Counted from the stretch's first letter, positions 1 through 9,068 are shown. The stretch: DNA of 64,000 bases from Candidatus Abyssobacteria bacterium SURF_5 (GCA_003598085.1 QZKU01000143.1:5729-69728), one strand, 5' to 3'. The notes: a model not told the origin generated them from the sequence alone. A program made the numbers and translations.

Positions 1-1
1 C

Positions 2-178
2 GGAACAACCCCTTCCTTCTGGGGGAGTTGTACTGCAATCGCCGGCCCGAAAGAATGGACTATCTGGGGAACGCCCAACTGCGGAAAAGGACAGCCGCAG
101 CAGATCATATCGACGGGCCACGGAGCTTCTCCCGCCCGCTTTGATAATGTCTCCGTCGGAGTCGCCTATGGCCGGTAA
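2..178 (+). CDS. tldD: TldD metalloprotease, C-terminal fragment (gene starts before window)
   Basis: The frame beginning at base 2 is open from the window edge and ends with TAA at 176-178. Its translation shows the conserved TldD tail: a W-G-T-P-N-C-G-K-G-Q-P segment, then G-H-G-A-S-P-A-R-F-D-N-V, ending V-G-V-A-Y-G-R. TldD is the catalytic partner of the TldD/TldE(PmbA) heterodimeric zinc protease, which degrades modified or unfolded peptides in the cytosol. The stop overlaps the next gene's proposed ATG (168) by 11 bp, which supports both calls and implies translational coupling. The catalytic HExxxH part lies upstream of the window and cannot be checked. Confidence 0.85.
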   Translation, partial: GTTPSFWGSCTAIAGPKEWTIWGTPNCGKGQPQQIISTGHGASPARFDNVSVGVAYGR

Positions 179-1517
179 AAGAGAGCTCGACGCCCATCGG
201 AAGGAATCCGCCATCGAGTTCCTCGAAGACGTCTTGAGTCTTTCTGAAGCGGCTCAAACAGAAGTTTTGCTCGAGGCCGATCAGGGGGCGCTCACTCGCT
301 TTGCCGGAAACCAGATTCACCAGAACATGTGCAGCAATGACTGCCGCTTGACAATCCGCGCCATCGAGGGCGAGGGAGCCGGCCACACTTCGACAAACCG
401 GTTCGACTCGGATTCGGTTAAACAGGCGCTCGAATGGGCGCGACAAGCAGCCCGCTCCGGCAGGGTTCCCGCTCGCCCGGCCGATCTGCCCGGTTCTCAA
501 CAATACGCGCAGATCAAGAACCATTTCGAAAAGACAGCCCGATTGTCGCCGGACGAGCGAGCGGAGATGGCTCTGCGCGTGATTAAAAAAGCGTCCGCAG
601 CCGGCGCAGAGGCGGCGGGGGCGGTCTCGAATTCACAGGAAACCATCGCCATCGCAAATTCCAGCGGTCTCCGCGCATTTCATAGCTTTACCAACTCCAA
701 TTTTACCGCCACGATCTCGGCGGACGGCTTCACCGGCTGGTGCGATTGCACGTCGGCCGATGTGACAACTCTCGATGTCGACGAGCGCGGCAAACGCGCG
801 CTCGAGAGGGCGCTGGCCGCGCGGAATACTCGAAAACTCGAGCCGGGACGCTACACCGTCATCCTTGAGGAAGCTGCCGTAAAGGAATTCCTCGATTTTC
901 TCGCATGGCTCGGCTTCGGCGCCCAGGCCTTCGAGGAAGGCCGCAGCTTCATGTGCGGAAAAATCGGGACAAGGATCACCGGTGAAAATATAACGATCGT
1001 CGACGACGCCTTCCATGAAGAGGGCTCAGGCATCCCGTTCGATTTTGAAGGCGTGCCAAGACAGCGGGTGGTTCTCATTGAGAACGGGATCGCGCGCGCG
1101 GTGGTGCACGATCGAGCCTCTGCCTCCAGAACGGGAACCTCCTCAACCGGCCACGCCCTGCCCCTCGAGTTCACGTATGGGCCGCTCCCCCTGAACCTCG
1201 TAATGAAGGCGGGAGACAGCGATCTCGAGCAGATGATCCGCTCGGTTGACCGCGGCCTGCTGATCACCCGATTCTGGTATTGCCGCGTCGTTGACCCCGC
1301 ACGAACTCTTCTTACCGGCCAGACGCGCGACGGCACATTCCTTGTCGAGAACGGCGAGATCGCCTGCGGCGTCAACGATATGCGCTTCAACGAGAGCGTC
1401 CTCGAAGCCTTCGCGCGCGCCGACATGATCTCCCGAAGCCTTCGCCGCGTCAACTCGACCCTCGCTCCCATCATGAAAATCTCCGATTTCCGATTTACCG
1501 AAACAGTCGGAGAATAA
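168..1517 (+). CDS. pmbA: TldE/PmbA-type subunit of TldD/TldE protease
   Basis: The product is a 449-residue PmbA_TldD family protein. The N-terminus shows the family pattern of sensitivity to self-induced cleavage (VLLEADQGALTRFAGNQIHQN), and the C-terminus has the R-F-W-Y-C-R-V-V-D and GVNDMRFNES blocks. No HExxxH zinc motif is visible, which fits the non-catalytic TldE subunit rather than TldD. A longer frame starts with TTG at 141, but ATG 168 has a GGAG at 158-161 and overlaps the tldD stop, so I prefer 168. The stop codon TAA runs straight into a perfect 10-bp inverted repeat. Confidence 0.88.
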   Translation: MAGKRELDAHRKESAIEFLEDVLSLSEAAQTEVLLEADQGALTRFAGNQIHQNMCSNDCRLTIRAIEGEGAGHTSTNRFDSDSVKQALEWARQAARSGRVPARPADLPGSQQYAQIKNHFEKTARLSPDERAEMALRVIKKASAAGAEAAGAVSNSQETIAIANSSGLRAFHSFTNSNFTATISADGFTGWCDCTSADVTTLDVDERGKRALERALAARNTRKLEPGRYTVILEEAAVKEFLDFLAWLGFGAQAFEEGRSFMCGKIGTRITGENITIVDDAFHEEGSGIPFDFEGVPRQRVVLIENGIARAVVHDRASASRTGTSSTGHALPLEFTYGPLPLNLVMKAGDSDLEQMIRSVDRGLLITRFWYCRVVDPARTLLTGQTRDGTFLVENGEIACGVNDMRFNESVLEAFARADMISRSLRRVNSTLAPIMKISDFRFTETVGE

Positions 1518-1545
1518 AAAATATGGGGACAGAGACCATATTTTT
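1517..1545 (+). terminator. Perfect inverted repeat, possible terminator after pmbA
   Basis: The arms AAAAATATGG (1517-1526) and CCATATTTTT (1536-1545) are perfectly complementary around a 9-nt loop, and the 3' arm ends in a T run. It sits directly on the pmbA stop codon. The core GGGGACAGAGACC resembles short palindromes that, from memory, are scattered through many bacterial genomes with REP-associated Y1 transposases. I see only one copy here, so a terminator role is the simpler reading. Confidence 0.5.
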
Positions 1546-1625
1546 ATCGTTTATTTTCTTTATTTACAATAAGTCACTGTTGCTGAATGGCCTGATTGGA
1601 TCGGGGCAGGATCTCCTCTGACCAA

Positions 1626-2357
1626 ATGCTGCGCGTGAAACAACTCCACAAGTGGAAGGTCACTTACCGGGAAGCTGCAGCAATCCAGAATTCACTGCGC
1701 GAGAGAATCGATTTTTCTCCCCTTCGCCGGTCGCCGAAAACAGTAGCGGGGGCGGACGTTGCGTATGACAAGAAGACGGATGTGCTGTTTGCCGCAATCG
1801 TGGTCATTCGCCTGCCTTCACTTGAAGTGATCGAGGAGACGGTGGTCGAAGGGAAAACGTCATTTCCTTATATCCCGGGACTGCTCAGTTTCAGGGAAGC
1901 CCCGATTGTGGCGAAGGCATTCAAGCAACTGACTGTTTCACCGGATGCCCTTATCTGCGATGGCCAGGGGATCGCTCACCCTCGCGGTTTTGGCCTCGCG
2001 TCGCACCTCGGCGTGCTGCTTGATATCCCTAGTGTCGGTTGCGCAAAGAGCCGCCTCATCGGAACGTACCGGGAGCCGGGCCCAAACAGGGGCAATTTCA
2101 CCTTGCTTAAGCGTGAGAAATCCGTCTCAACCGATGAGATTACGAATTCAGTTTACCAGCCCCCGGAAACCATCGGCGCCGTTGTCCGCACGAGAGCCGG
2201 CGTCAAACCGGTCTTCGTCTCCGTCGGTCACCGTATCGATCTGCGCGGCGCAATACGCCTCGTCCTGCGCTGCTGTAACGGCTGCCGCATACCCGAACCC
2301 ACCCGCCGCGCGCATATCCTCGTCAACACCGCCAAAAGAACCGCCCGTCCATTCTAG
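1626..2357 (+). CDS. nfi: Endonuclease V (deoxyinosine 3'-endonuclease)
   Basis: This enzyme nicks DNA one base 3' of deoxyinosine and acts in repair of deaminated adenine. From ATG 1626 the protein has 243 residues. The three acidic metal ligands fall where the family has them: Asp44 in AGADVAYD, Glu91 in YIPGLLSFREAP, and Asp112 in CDGQGIAHPRG, followed by the FGLASHLGV helix. A TTG at 1596 would add ten residues that do not look like family sequence. Compared with typical members there is an insertion of roughly 15-17 residues around positions 162-178, before the GAVVRTR strand. No strong ribosome-binding site is visible. Confidence 0.92.
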   Translation: MLRVKQLHKWKVTYREAAAIQNSLRERIDFSPLRRSPKTVAGADVAYDKKTDVLFAAIVVIRLPSLEVIEETVVEGKTSFPYIPGLLSFREAPIVAKAFKQLTVSPDALICDGQGIAHPRGFGLASHLGVLLDIPSVGCAKSRLIGTYREPGPNRGNFTLLKREKSVSTDEITNSVYQPPETIGAVVRTRAGVKPVFVSVGHRIDLRGAIRLVLRCCNGCRIPEPTRRAHILVNTAKRTARPF

Positions 2358-2415
2358 AAGAGTGCAGATTCCGCCGGGGAAGAATTAATTTGAAACTAGG
2401 CGCTAAAAGTAATGC

Positions 2416-2445
2416 TTGTCAAGTCGCGGTGATAGTCTCTAAAAT
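2416..2445 (+). promoter_or_regulatory. Sigma70-like promoter upstream of hyuA
   Basis: The -35 TTGTCA (2416-2421) and -10 TAAAAT (2440-2445) are separated by 18 bp. The ATG of hyuA lies at 2452, so transcription would begin at or next to the start codon. No Shine-Dalgarno sequence is visible before that ATG. Confidence 0.45.
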
Positions 2446-2451
2446 AGATTC

Positions 2452-4443
2452 ATGCGAGTGGTTGGGATTGATACCGGTGGGACGTTTACCGATCTGGTGC
2501 TGGCGGAGGGCGGGACTCTTAAGACGAAGAAAGTCCCGTCGACTCCGCGCGATCCTGCCGAGGCCCTTCTGACCGGACTGCGGTTACTATGCGAAGAGGA
2601 CGGGGGAGCGGCTCTCTTCACGCTCACCCACGGCTCCACCGTTGCCACTAACTCCCTGTTGGAACGGAAGGGGGCGACTGTCGCTCTTATCACGACTGCC
2701 GGCTTCGAGGACGTTCTCCTCATCGGCAGGCAGCAGCGCCCGTCGCTTTATGATTTGAACGTCGAAAAACCCGCGCCTCTCATTCGGCGTGAGAACATTT
2801 TCGGAGTGCGCGAGCGCATTCTGCATGATGGAACAGTTGAAAGCCGGCCCGATGAAAGGGAGATTCAGGAAATCGCACAGAGGATTATGGCGAATAGGTG
2901 CGATTCAATTGCCGTCTGTTTTCTTCACGCGTACCGGAATTTTGAAAACGAGGAGTTTGTAGAGCGGCGCCTGGAAAACCTGAAAATTCCCATTTGCTCA
3001 TCGCACCGGGTGCTCCCCGAGTATCGGGAATACGAACGTATCAGCACAACGTCGGTCAATGCGTTTGTCGCTCCCAAAATGGATGTATACATCCGGCATA
3101 TCGAAGAGAACATTTCAACCTCTTCGCGCCTGCGGATCATGCAGTCCAACGGCGGCGCGATTTCGGCCTCCCGCGCGCGTGCAGAGGCGGTTCAAACCAT
3201 ACTTTCCGGGCCCGCCGCCGGTGTGGTCGGCGCTTTCGAAGCAGCCCGAGCAGCGGGATTCGATAAGGTGATCACTTTCGACATGGGCGGCACATCAACC
3301 GATGTAAGCTTATGTGATAAAAGGATTTCCACCCGGACAAGCTCCAATATCTCAGGAGTCCCGATAGCCACCCCCGTTGTCGATATCCATACCGTAGGCG
3401 CCGGAGGCGGCTCGATAGCGTGGTTGGATTCGGCCGGTTCGCTCAGGGTTGGTCCGAAAAGCGCGGGCGCCGAGCCCGGCCCCGTTTGCTATGGAGTCGG
3501 CTCCGAACTGACCGTTACCGATGCGAATCTCTTTTTGGGGAGAATGGCGGCGGAGCGTTTTCTCGGCGGCGAGATGAGTCTCGATCTTGACAGGGTTCAA
3601 TATCATATGTTAAAATTTTCCAACGACTTAGGAATGTCCGCCGAACAGGCCGCCGAGGGTGTTCTCGCAGTGGCGAACGCGACAATGGAGCGGGCCATCC
3701 GCGTCATCTCGGTCGAGCGCGGACACGATCCTCGACATTTCACGCTGATTGCCTTTGGAGGAGCGGGGCCAATGCACGCATGCTCCCTAGCCTGCGCCCT
3801 GGGTATTCCTCAAATTATTATTCCTCATAATGCGGGCGTTCTCTCGGCTCTCGGATTACTTATGGCCGATGTGAAGAAGGACCTCTCACAGACTGTCCTC
3901 ATTCGTGCGGAACAAGTCGACATCCCGCGCCTCAATCAACTTTTTGCCCCTCTGGAAAAAGAAGCGCAAGAAATTATGGCCGGGGAGGGCTTCGCGCCCA
4001 ACCAGTTCAGGCTGGATGGATTTCTTGATATGCGCTACGCCGGCCAGGCCTACGAGGTGACCGTGCCGGTGGCCGAGGATTTTGTGGCGATCTTCCACCA
4101 GGAACATTTCCGCCTTTACGGGCACTCCGATGCCTCTCGCGCCGTTGAATTGGTGAACATTCGATTAACGGCCAGTGGAATCGTCGAGCCGCCGCCGTTC
4201 ATTCGGGGGGAAGAGACCGACATCATCGCAGAGGCGGCTTTCTTGGGTGATCGTCAGGCTGTTTTCGCCTCTGGAGTTAGCGCCACGCCGGTGTATGACC
4301 GGGCAGAACTTCGGCCGGGGAATCAGTTGGCGGGGCCGGCCATTGTCGCCGAAGCCCACGCAACCACGGTCATCACACCTGGTTTCACTGCAAGAATGGA
4401 TGTTCTTGGGAATATCTTGATTAAACCCGCGGTGTCCGCTTGA
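2452..4443 (+). CDS. hyuA: Hydantoinase/oxoprolinase family protein, subunit A (copy 1)
   Basis: The protein of 663 residues belongs to the ATP-dependent hydantoinase A / acetone carboxylase beta family. The N-terminus GIDTGGTFTDLVLAEGG is the phosphate-binding strand of the Hydant_A_N fold. T-H-G-S-T-V-A-T-N-S follows near residue 64. The ASKHA-like core shows FDMGGTSTDVSL and HTVGAGGGSIAW, then AEPGPVCYG and FGGAGPMHA. The family hydrolyses or carboxylates cyclic amides or ketones at ATP expense together with a B subunit. That B subunit is encoded downstream at 5060, with an HD-domain gene between them. The substrate cannot be read from sequence. Confidence 0.93.
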   Translation: MRVVGIDTGGTFTDLVLAEGGTLKTKKVPSTPRDPAEALLTGLRLLCEEDGGAALFTLTHGSTVATNSLLERKGATVALITTAGFEDVLLIGRQQRPSLYDLNVEKPAPLIRRENIFGVRERILHDGTVESRPDEREIQEIAQRIMANRCDSIAVCFLHAYRNFENEEFVERRLENLKIPICSSHRVLPEYREYERISTTSVNAFVAPKMDVYIRHIEENISTSSRLRIMQSNGGAISASRARAEAVQTILSGPAAGVVGAFEAARAAGFDKVITFDMGGTSTDVSLCDKRISTRTSSNISGVPIATPVVDIHTVGAGGGSIAWLDSAGSLRVGPKSAGAEPGPVCYGVGSELTVTDANLFLGRMAAERFLGGEMSLDLDRVQYHMLKFSNDLGMSAEQAAEGVLAVANATMERAIRVISVERGHDPRHFTLIAFGGAGPMHACSLACALGIPQIIIPHNAGVLSALGLLMADVKKDLSQTVLIRAEQVDIPRLNQLFAPLEKEAQEIMAGEGFAPNQFRLDGFLDMRYAGQAYEVTVPVAEDFVAIFHQEHFRLYGHSDASRAVELVNIRLTASGIVEPPPFIRGEETDIIAEAAFLGDRQAVFASGVSATPVYDRAELRPGNQLAGPAIVAEAHATTVITPGFTARMDVLGNILIKPAVSA

Positions 4444-4509
4444 GGTGCGGAGGCGGGCCGCTCAGCTACAACTTTAAGAATTGAAAAGAATCGAAAGGAT
4501 AATGCGCTC

Positions 4510-5055
4510 ATGACCAGGGAAGAGGCGCTCGCGCTCGTCAACGGAAAGGTTAGAACGAAAAACTTGCGCAAGCATATGTTTGCGACGGAGGCGTGCATGC
4601 GCGCCCTTGCGGGCCGGCTTGGCGGCGACCGGGAGCGATGGGCGATGGCGGGGCTTCTTCACGACCTGGACTACGATGAGACGGTAAACGATTTCTCGCG
4701 CCACGGATATGCCACCTGCGAATATCTGCGGGGCACAGACGTGCCCGCCGATATTCTCGATGCCATCATGGCTCATACCGGCCACACTCCGGCTCGAACC
4801 CAGATGGATATGGTTCTCTATGCGGTCGATCCGCTGACCGGATTTCTCGTGGCGGCGGCGCTGATGCATCCTTCAAAAAAGATCGCGGATGTCGATGTCG
4901 CTTTTGCCATGAACCGATTCAAAGAGAAACGCTTTGCTGCCGGGGCAAATCGGGATCAGATGAAGAAGTGCGAAGAATTTGGCCTTCGGCTCGAAGAATT
5001 CATCCGGATTTGTCTTGAAGCTATGCAGAAGGTTTCGCAGGAGCTGGGCCTGTAG
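4510..5055 (+). CDS. HD-domain phosphohydrolase-like protein
   Basis: This 181-residue protein has the HD superfamily metal-binding signature: H22 in the first helix (LRKHMFATEA), H-D in GLLHDLDYDE near residues 55-60, and a later IMAHTGH with VDPLTGF, as in HDIG proteins. Proteins of this shape are usually small metal-dependent phosphohydrolases. It lies between hyuA and hyuB with only 4 bp before the hyuB ATG, so it is almost certainly co-translated with the hydantoinase. It might act on a nucleotide-like substrate or phosphate released by that system, but this is inference. Confidence 0.85.
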   Translation: MTREEALALVNGKVRTKNLRKHMFATEACMRALAGRLGGDRERWAMAGLLHDLDYDETVNDFSRHGYATCEYLRGTDVPADILDAIMAHTGHTPARTQMDMVLYAVDPLTGFLVAAALMHPSKKIADVDVAFAMNRFKEKRFAAGANRDQMKKCEEFGLRLEEFIRICLEAMQKVSQELGL

Positions 5056-5059
5056 AGGG

Positions 5060-6619
5060 ATGAACTTGTTCGATCCGATAAAGCTCGAGATTTTCAAGAA
5101 CCTCTTCAGCTCGGTTGCCGACGAAATGGGCGTTGTGCTGCAGAGAACAGGTTTCTCGCCGAACATAAAAGAGCGCCTGGATTTTTCGTGTGCGGTTTTT
5201 GATGGAGCCGGCGAGATGGTCGCTCAGGCCGCCCATATCCCTGTCCATCTCGGCTCGATGCCGCTCTCAGTGAAAAGCGCAATCGAGTCGCTGGAGATGG
5301 AACCGGGCGACGTGGTCATCTTGAACGACCCGTTCCGAGGCGGGACGCATTTACCCGATGTGACCATGGTCGCGCCGGTTTTCCTGGACCAAAACCGCCC
5401 TCAATTCTACGTGGCCAACCGTGCTCACCATGCCGATATCGGCGGGCTGATGCCGAGTTCGATGCCGCTCTCCACCTCAATCTATCAGGAGGGCTTGATC
5501 ATTCCGCCCGTCAAGCTGGTGTCACGCGGGAAAATTCAGAAGGACCTGCTTTCGGTCATACTGGCCAACGTGAGGACGCCGGTTGAGCGGGAGGGCGATA
5601 TATCGGCTCAGCTTGCGGCCTGCGAGACGGGCTCGCGCAGGCTGTTCGAACTGCACGCGCGTTACGGGCTGACCGAGTTGCGGACAGCGGCCTCCGCATT
5701 GATGGATTATGCGGAAACCCTGATGCGACACACAATCGGGGGTATTCCGGACGGAGTCTATTCTTTCGAGGATTTCCTGGATGACGACGGCCTTGGCGCC
5801 GAAAGAATTCCCATTCGAGTCGCCGTTACCATACAGCGAGATACGGCTTCGGTCGATTTCACCGGAAGCGCTCCTCAGGTCGCCGGCTGCGTGAACGCGG
5901 TATTCGCCATTACTGTCTCGTGCGTCTTTTACGTGTTCCGCTGTCTGACGGACGAAATGGTTCCGTCCAATGCCGGCTGCCTCAGACCGATTCGCGTCAG
6001 CGTTCCGGAACATTCCGTCGTAAACGCGGCGCCTCCCGCAGCCGTCGTTGGAGGCAATGTGGAAACGTCACAACGTATCGTGGATGTCCTTCTCGGAGCG
6101 CTGTCGGCGGCGATGCCCGAAAAAATTCCCGCGGCAAGTTGCGGCAGCATGAATAACGTCTCCATCGGCGGCTACGACTGCATCCGCAATCGGATGTTCA
6201 CATATTACGAGACGCTGGCAGGAGGCATGGGCGCGCGTCCGCAGAAAGACGGTCTGGATGCAGTCCATACACATATGACCAATACGATGAACACCCCGGT
6301 TGAAGTTATCGAAACCACCTACCCACTCAAGGTGGTGCAATATGCGATCAGGCCCGGATCGGGCGGACGCGGTAGGCGCAACGGCGGCAACGGCCTGGTC
6401 AGGGAATACGAACTTCTGTGCGCATCGGAGGTTTCGGTTCTGTCTGAGAGACGTCTGTTCGCTCCGTATGGAATCGCAGGCGGCGAGGCCGGTCGAAAGG
6501 GCGAAAATCTGATTTTTAAAGACGGTCATTGGCAATCTCTTCCGCCCAAGATCAACATGCAATGCAGCGCGGGGTCCCGCCTGCGGATTATGACGCCTGG
6601 AGGAGGCGGGTATGGCTAG
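5060..6619 (+). CDS. hyuB: Hydantoinase B / acetone carboxylase alpha family protein (copy 1)
   Basis: The longest frame begins at 4979, inside the HD gene. The family N-terminus (DPIKLEIFKNLFSSVADEMG) begins at ATG 5060, giving 519 residues. Characteristic blocks are FSCAVFDGAGEMVAQAAHIPVHLG, the metal-site region ILNDPFRGGTHLPDVT, ANRAHHADIGG, and the glycine-rich terminus RIMTPGGGGYG. It pairs with HyuA (2452) as the B subunit. It ends at the typical glycine-rich point without extra domains, unlike the second copy in this window. The stop overlaps the following gene by 8 bp. Confidence 0.93.
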   Translation: MNLFDPIKLEIFKNLFSSVADEMGVVLQRTGFSPNIKERLDFSCAVFDGAGEMVAQAAHIPVHLGSMPLSVKSAIESLEMEPGDVVILNDPFRGGTHLPDVTMVAPVFLDQNRPQFYVANRAHHADIGGLMPSSMPLSTSIYQEGLIIPPVKLVSRGKIQKDLLSVILANVRTPVEREGDISAQLAACETGSRRLFELHARYGLTELRTAASALMDYAETLMRHTIGGIPDGVYSFEDFLDDDGLGAERIPIRVAVTIQRDTASVDFTGSAPQVAGCVNAVFAITVSCVFYVFRCLTDEMVPSNAGCLRPIRVSVPEHSVVNAAPPAAVVGGNVETSQRIVDVLLGALSAAMPEKIPAASCGSMNNVSIGGYDCIRNRMFTYYETLAGGMGARPQKDGLDAVHTHMTNTMNTPVEVIETTYPLKVVQYAIRPGSGGRGRRNGGNGLVREYELLCASEVSVLSERRLFAPYGIAGGEAGRKGENLIFKDGHWQSLPPKINMQCSAGSRLRIMTPGGGGYG

Positions 6620-9068
6620 GAAATTCAACATCCGAAAATACTTCCGGACGGCTGCGCTTGGATTCTTCTGGTTGATCTTGTGCTCGGTAAACGAGGCGGG
6701 CGCGACGGCCAATCATTCCTTGATCTTTGTCGTCGATTCCTCCAAAAATATGGCCGCGCATATAGGTGACGTTAAAGACATCATTTTAAGCTATACCGAT
6801 CAATCCCAGCACGGAGATTATTTGGGGGTAGTTTCCTTCTCGCAGACGGCAAAACTGCTGACCATGAAGAAAATCGCCGCTCCGACCGACCGCAAATCGC
6901 TCGCTGTCATGCTGGACGTGTTGGCAGCGGAAGGCGATACCGCGGATATTGATCAGGGGGTTGTTCGCGCCCTTGAAGAAGTGGCCGTGCTGAAGAGAAG
7001 AGGAGACAAGAACATCAAGGGGATTTTCATTGTTGCCGCATCCAGGCTCCCGGACGATCGATCCACGGAGCACTTGGACAGGATTATGCAAGACGTTTCG
7101 AAATGGGTATCGCAGGACGAATGGTACATACAATATTGCTTTCTTGGGGGTATTAAGGATGAAACGATGGCGGCTTTTGTCGCAAATAATAATGGCATTT
7201 CTTACGATATCGATGCATTAAAAGACGCAAACGAAACGGAAACTCTTGCGGAAATATATAAGATCGCCATTCTGCCCCAGGAAGTCTGCCATTCAACTGC
7301 GACAGATGTACAAGGCGCTGTTCTTAAAAAACCGTCATCTTCAGATGAATGGCTGAACCTGAAAGCGGGGGAGGCGGTCGGGGAAGACACCCAGATAACT
7401 GTCGCGGAAGGATCGCGTTTGGTCCTTGCAATAGATAAGTTTGGCAAAGTTGGTTTTGCGCCCGGCTCGAACGTTATCATAAGCCATTCAAGAAGAGATC
7501 CGACCTCTAACAGGGCCGACGTACATATCGGCATCGAATCCGGCTCCATGTGGATGAAAACGGATGCAAACTCGTTTCTCCATGTACATCTGAAAGAGAA
7601 AGCAGCCGAATTATCCGGTGGAGGCGGATTTTCGGTGAGCGCGAACGACTTGGGTGAACTGGAGGTCGTCTCCTTTTTCGACCGCCTGTCAATGAAAGCC
7701 GATGGTGCGTCCCAGGAGCCGGTCGTCCTCGGACGCAATCAAATGGCGTGGGTGAAAGCGGCACATCTGGCGACTCCCGCCGTTGCCGCCGAAGCCGACC
7801 TGATCGAGGAATGGAAGAACTGGAGCAAGGTAATTGTGGGCGGAGAGGGATTGGCGTCTGTCGCCTTTACTATTCCTGAGGTGGTTTTTCCTGCGGAAGA
7901 GGTGACTGTCGGCCCTCTTGAATCCGGCAATATTCACACAGAGAAGTTCCTGCTGAGGCTGGTCAATATTCCAGATATGTCCAAGCTGAAGCTTGCGATT
8001 GAGGTAGCGGTGGCTTTGCCCGAGGGCATCTCGATAACCACGGCCTTGCTCGATGGTGAAGAACCGGACAGTAAGGAATTGGTTCTCAAGCTGGATGGCA
8101 GTGAAGGGTTTTCCTCGGACCGAAAGGAAGAACACAAAGGCTTTCTCAAGATCGCACCGGAAGTGAATTCAGCGGTAACTTTCCAAAAAATTTCCGTCCC
8201 CATTACCATTATCACCAGCGGCGGCGACCTTATCAAGAACGCCCTGCTCTTCGGTATCGTGGCCGTGGGTATAGGGCTTATTGGATTTACCGCCATGCGC
8301 ATGTACCGCAAAAAGGAGATCATACATGCGAGACCCCATCGAGTTATCGGGAGACTGATTATCATTGACGACCCCACAAGAGGTCGAACCGGTTCGATCA
8401 ATCTTGAGGAGATCGGCACAAAATCAAGCCGCCTTTCGCTTATTATTGGGCGAGATCGAAACTCCGAAATCCGGTTAAAACATGCTTCAGTACAGCCCAG
8501 CCACTGCCTGATCGAGGCGAACCTGGTGGAAGGCCATCTCGTTACTCTGATGGAACCGATAGCCTCCGCCGTAGTGCGCGTAAACAATGAACAGATCACT
8601 TCCAAAATACAGCTCAATGATGGTGACAAGATAAGTATTGGCGACTTCTCTTTCCAATTCGAGGATACGCAATATTACAAGAAAGTGGAAGTCGTCTATT
8701 CCAACGGAAGGCGGATTGCCGGCATTCTGGACGTTGCGGGGATGGATGCCGAAGGATTCAAGATCAGCCCGACGGACGCGGTCTCTCCGAGCGAGCGGGC
8801 GCGGGTAAAATTCTCCGATATCCGCACCATTACTTTTTACCGGCGGACGGTGGATATCCTTGCGCAGAAGCCTCGTCCTCAGGCCAAACATGGGTTGAAG
8901 CGGGTGGAGTTAATGTTCAAGCGCGGCGATACGATCGGCGGCTACTTGCAGCGGGAGTACAGCGAAGGACGGCGCCGCTTTATCGAGTTGCTCCCACTGG
9001 ATCACAACAGCGACATTGATTATATCGTTGTCGATTACTCATCGGTAGTGGAGAAAAAGACCCTGTAG
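6612..9068 (+). CDS. Membrane protein with vWA, FecR-like and cytoplasmic FHA domains
   Basis: The 818-residue protein has a signal/anchor helix (about 12-30), a von Willebrand A domain (about 33-218) and a FecR-like beta domain (about 240-395). An extracytoplasmic beta region follows (about 400-535), then one transmembrane helix (541-563), an FHA domain (about 605-690) and a C-terminal region (700-818) I do not recognise confidently. The vWA metal site is altered: D-S-S-K-N replaces DxSxS, and the usual Asp strand reads IVAASRLPDD. The FHA domain keeps GRD, a Ser/His pair and VNNEQI, so phosphothreonine binding is plausible. ATG 6612 has GGAGG upstream and overlaps the hyuB stop by 8 bp. It may link an outside ligand to inside phospho-signalling; this is inference. 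Confidence 0.8.
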   Translation: MARKFNIRKYFRTAALGFFWLILCSVNEAGATANHSLIFVVDSSKNMAAHIGDVKDIILSYTDQSQHGDYLGVVSFSQTAKLLTMKKIAAPTDRKSLAVMLDVLAAEGDTADIDQGVVRALEEVAVLKRRGDKNIKGIFIVAASRLPDDRSTEHLDRIMQDVSKWVSQDEWYIQYCFLGGIKDETMAAFVANNNGISYDIDALKDANETETLAEIYKIAILPQEVCHSTATDVQGAVLKKPSSSDEWLNLKAGEAVGEDTQITVAEGSRLVLAIDKFGKVGFAPGSNVIISHSRRDPTSNRADVHIGIESGSMWMKTDANSFLHVHLKEKAAELSGGGGFSVSANDLGELEVVSFFDRLSMKADGASQEPVVLGRNQMAWVKAAHLATPAVAAEADLIEEWKNWSKVIVGGEGLASVAFTIPEVVFPAEEVTVGPLESGNIHTEKFLLRLVNIPDMSKLKLAIEVAVALPEGISITTALLDGEEPDSKELVLKLDGSEGFSSDRKEEHKGFLKIAPEVNSAVTFQKISVPITIITSGGDLIKNALLFGIVAVGIGLIGFTAMRMYRKKEIIHARPHRVIGRLIIIDDPTRGRTGSINLEEIGTKSSRLSLIIGRDRNSEIRLKHASVQPSHCLIEANLVEGHLVTLMEPIASAVVRVNNEQITSKIQLNDGDKISIGDFSFQFEDTQYYKKVEVVYSNGRRIAGILDVAGMDAEGFKISPTDAVSPSERARVKFSDIRTITFYRRTVDILAQKPRPQAKHGLKRVELMFKRGDTIGGYLQREYSEGRRRFIELLPLDHNSDIDYIVVDYSSVVEKKTL

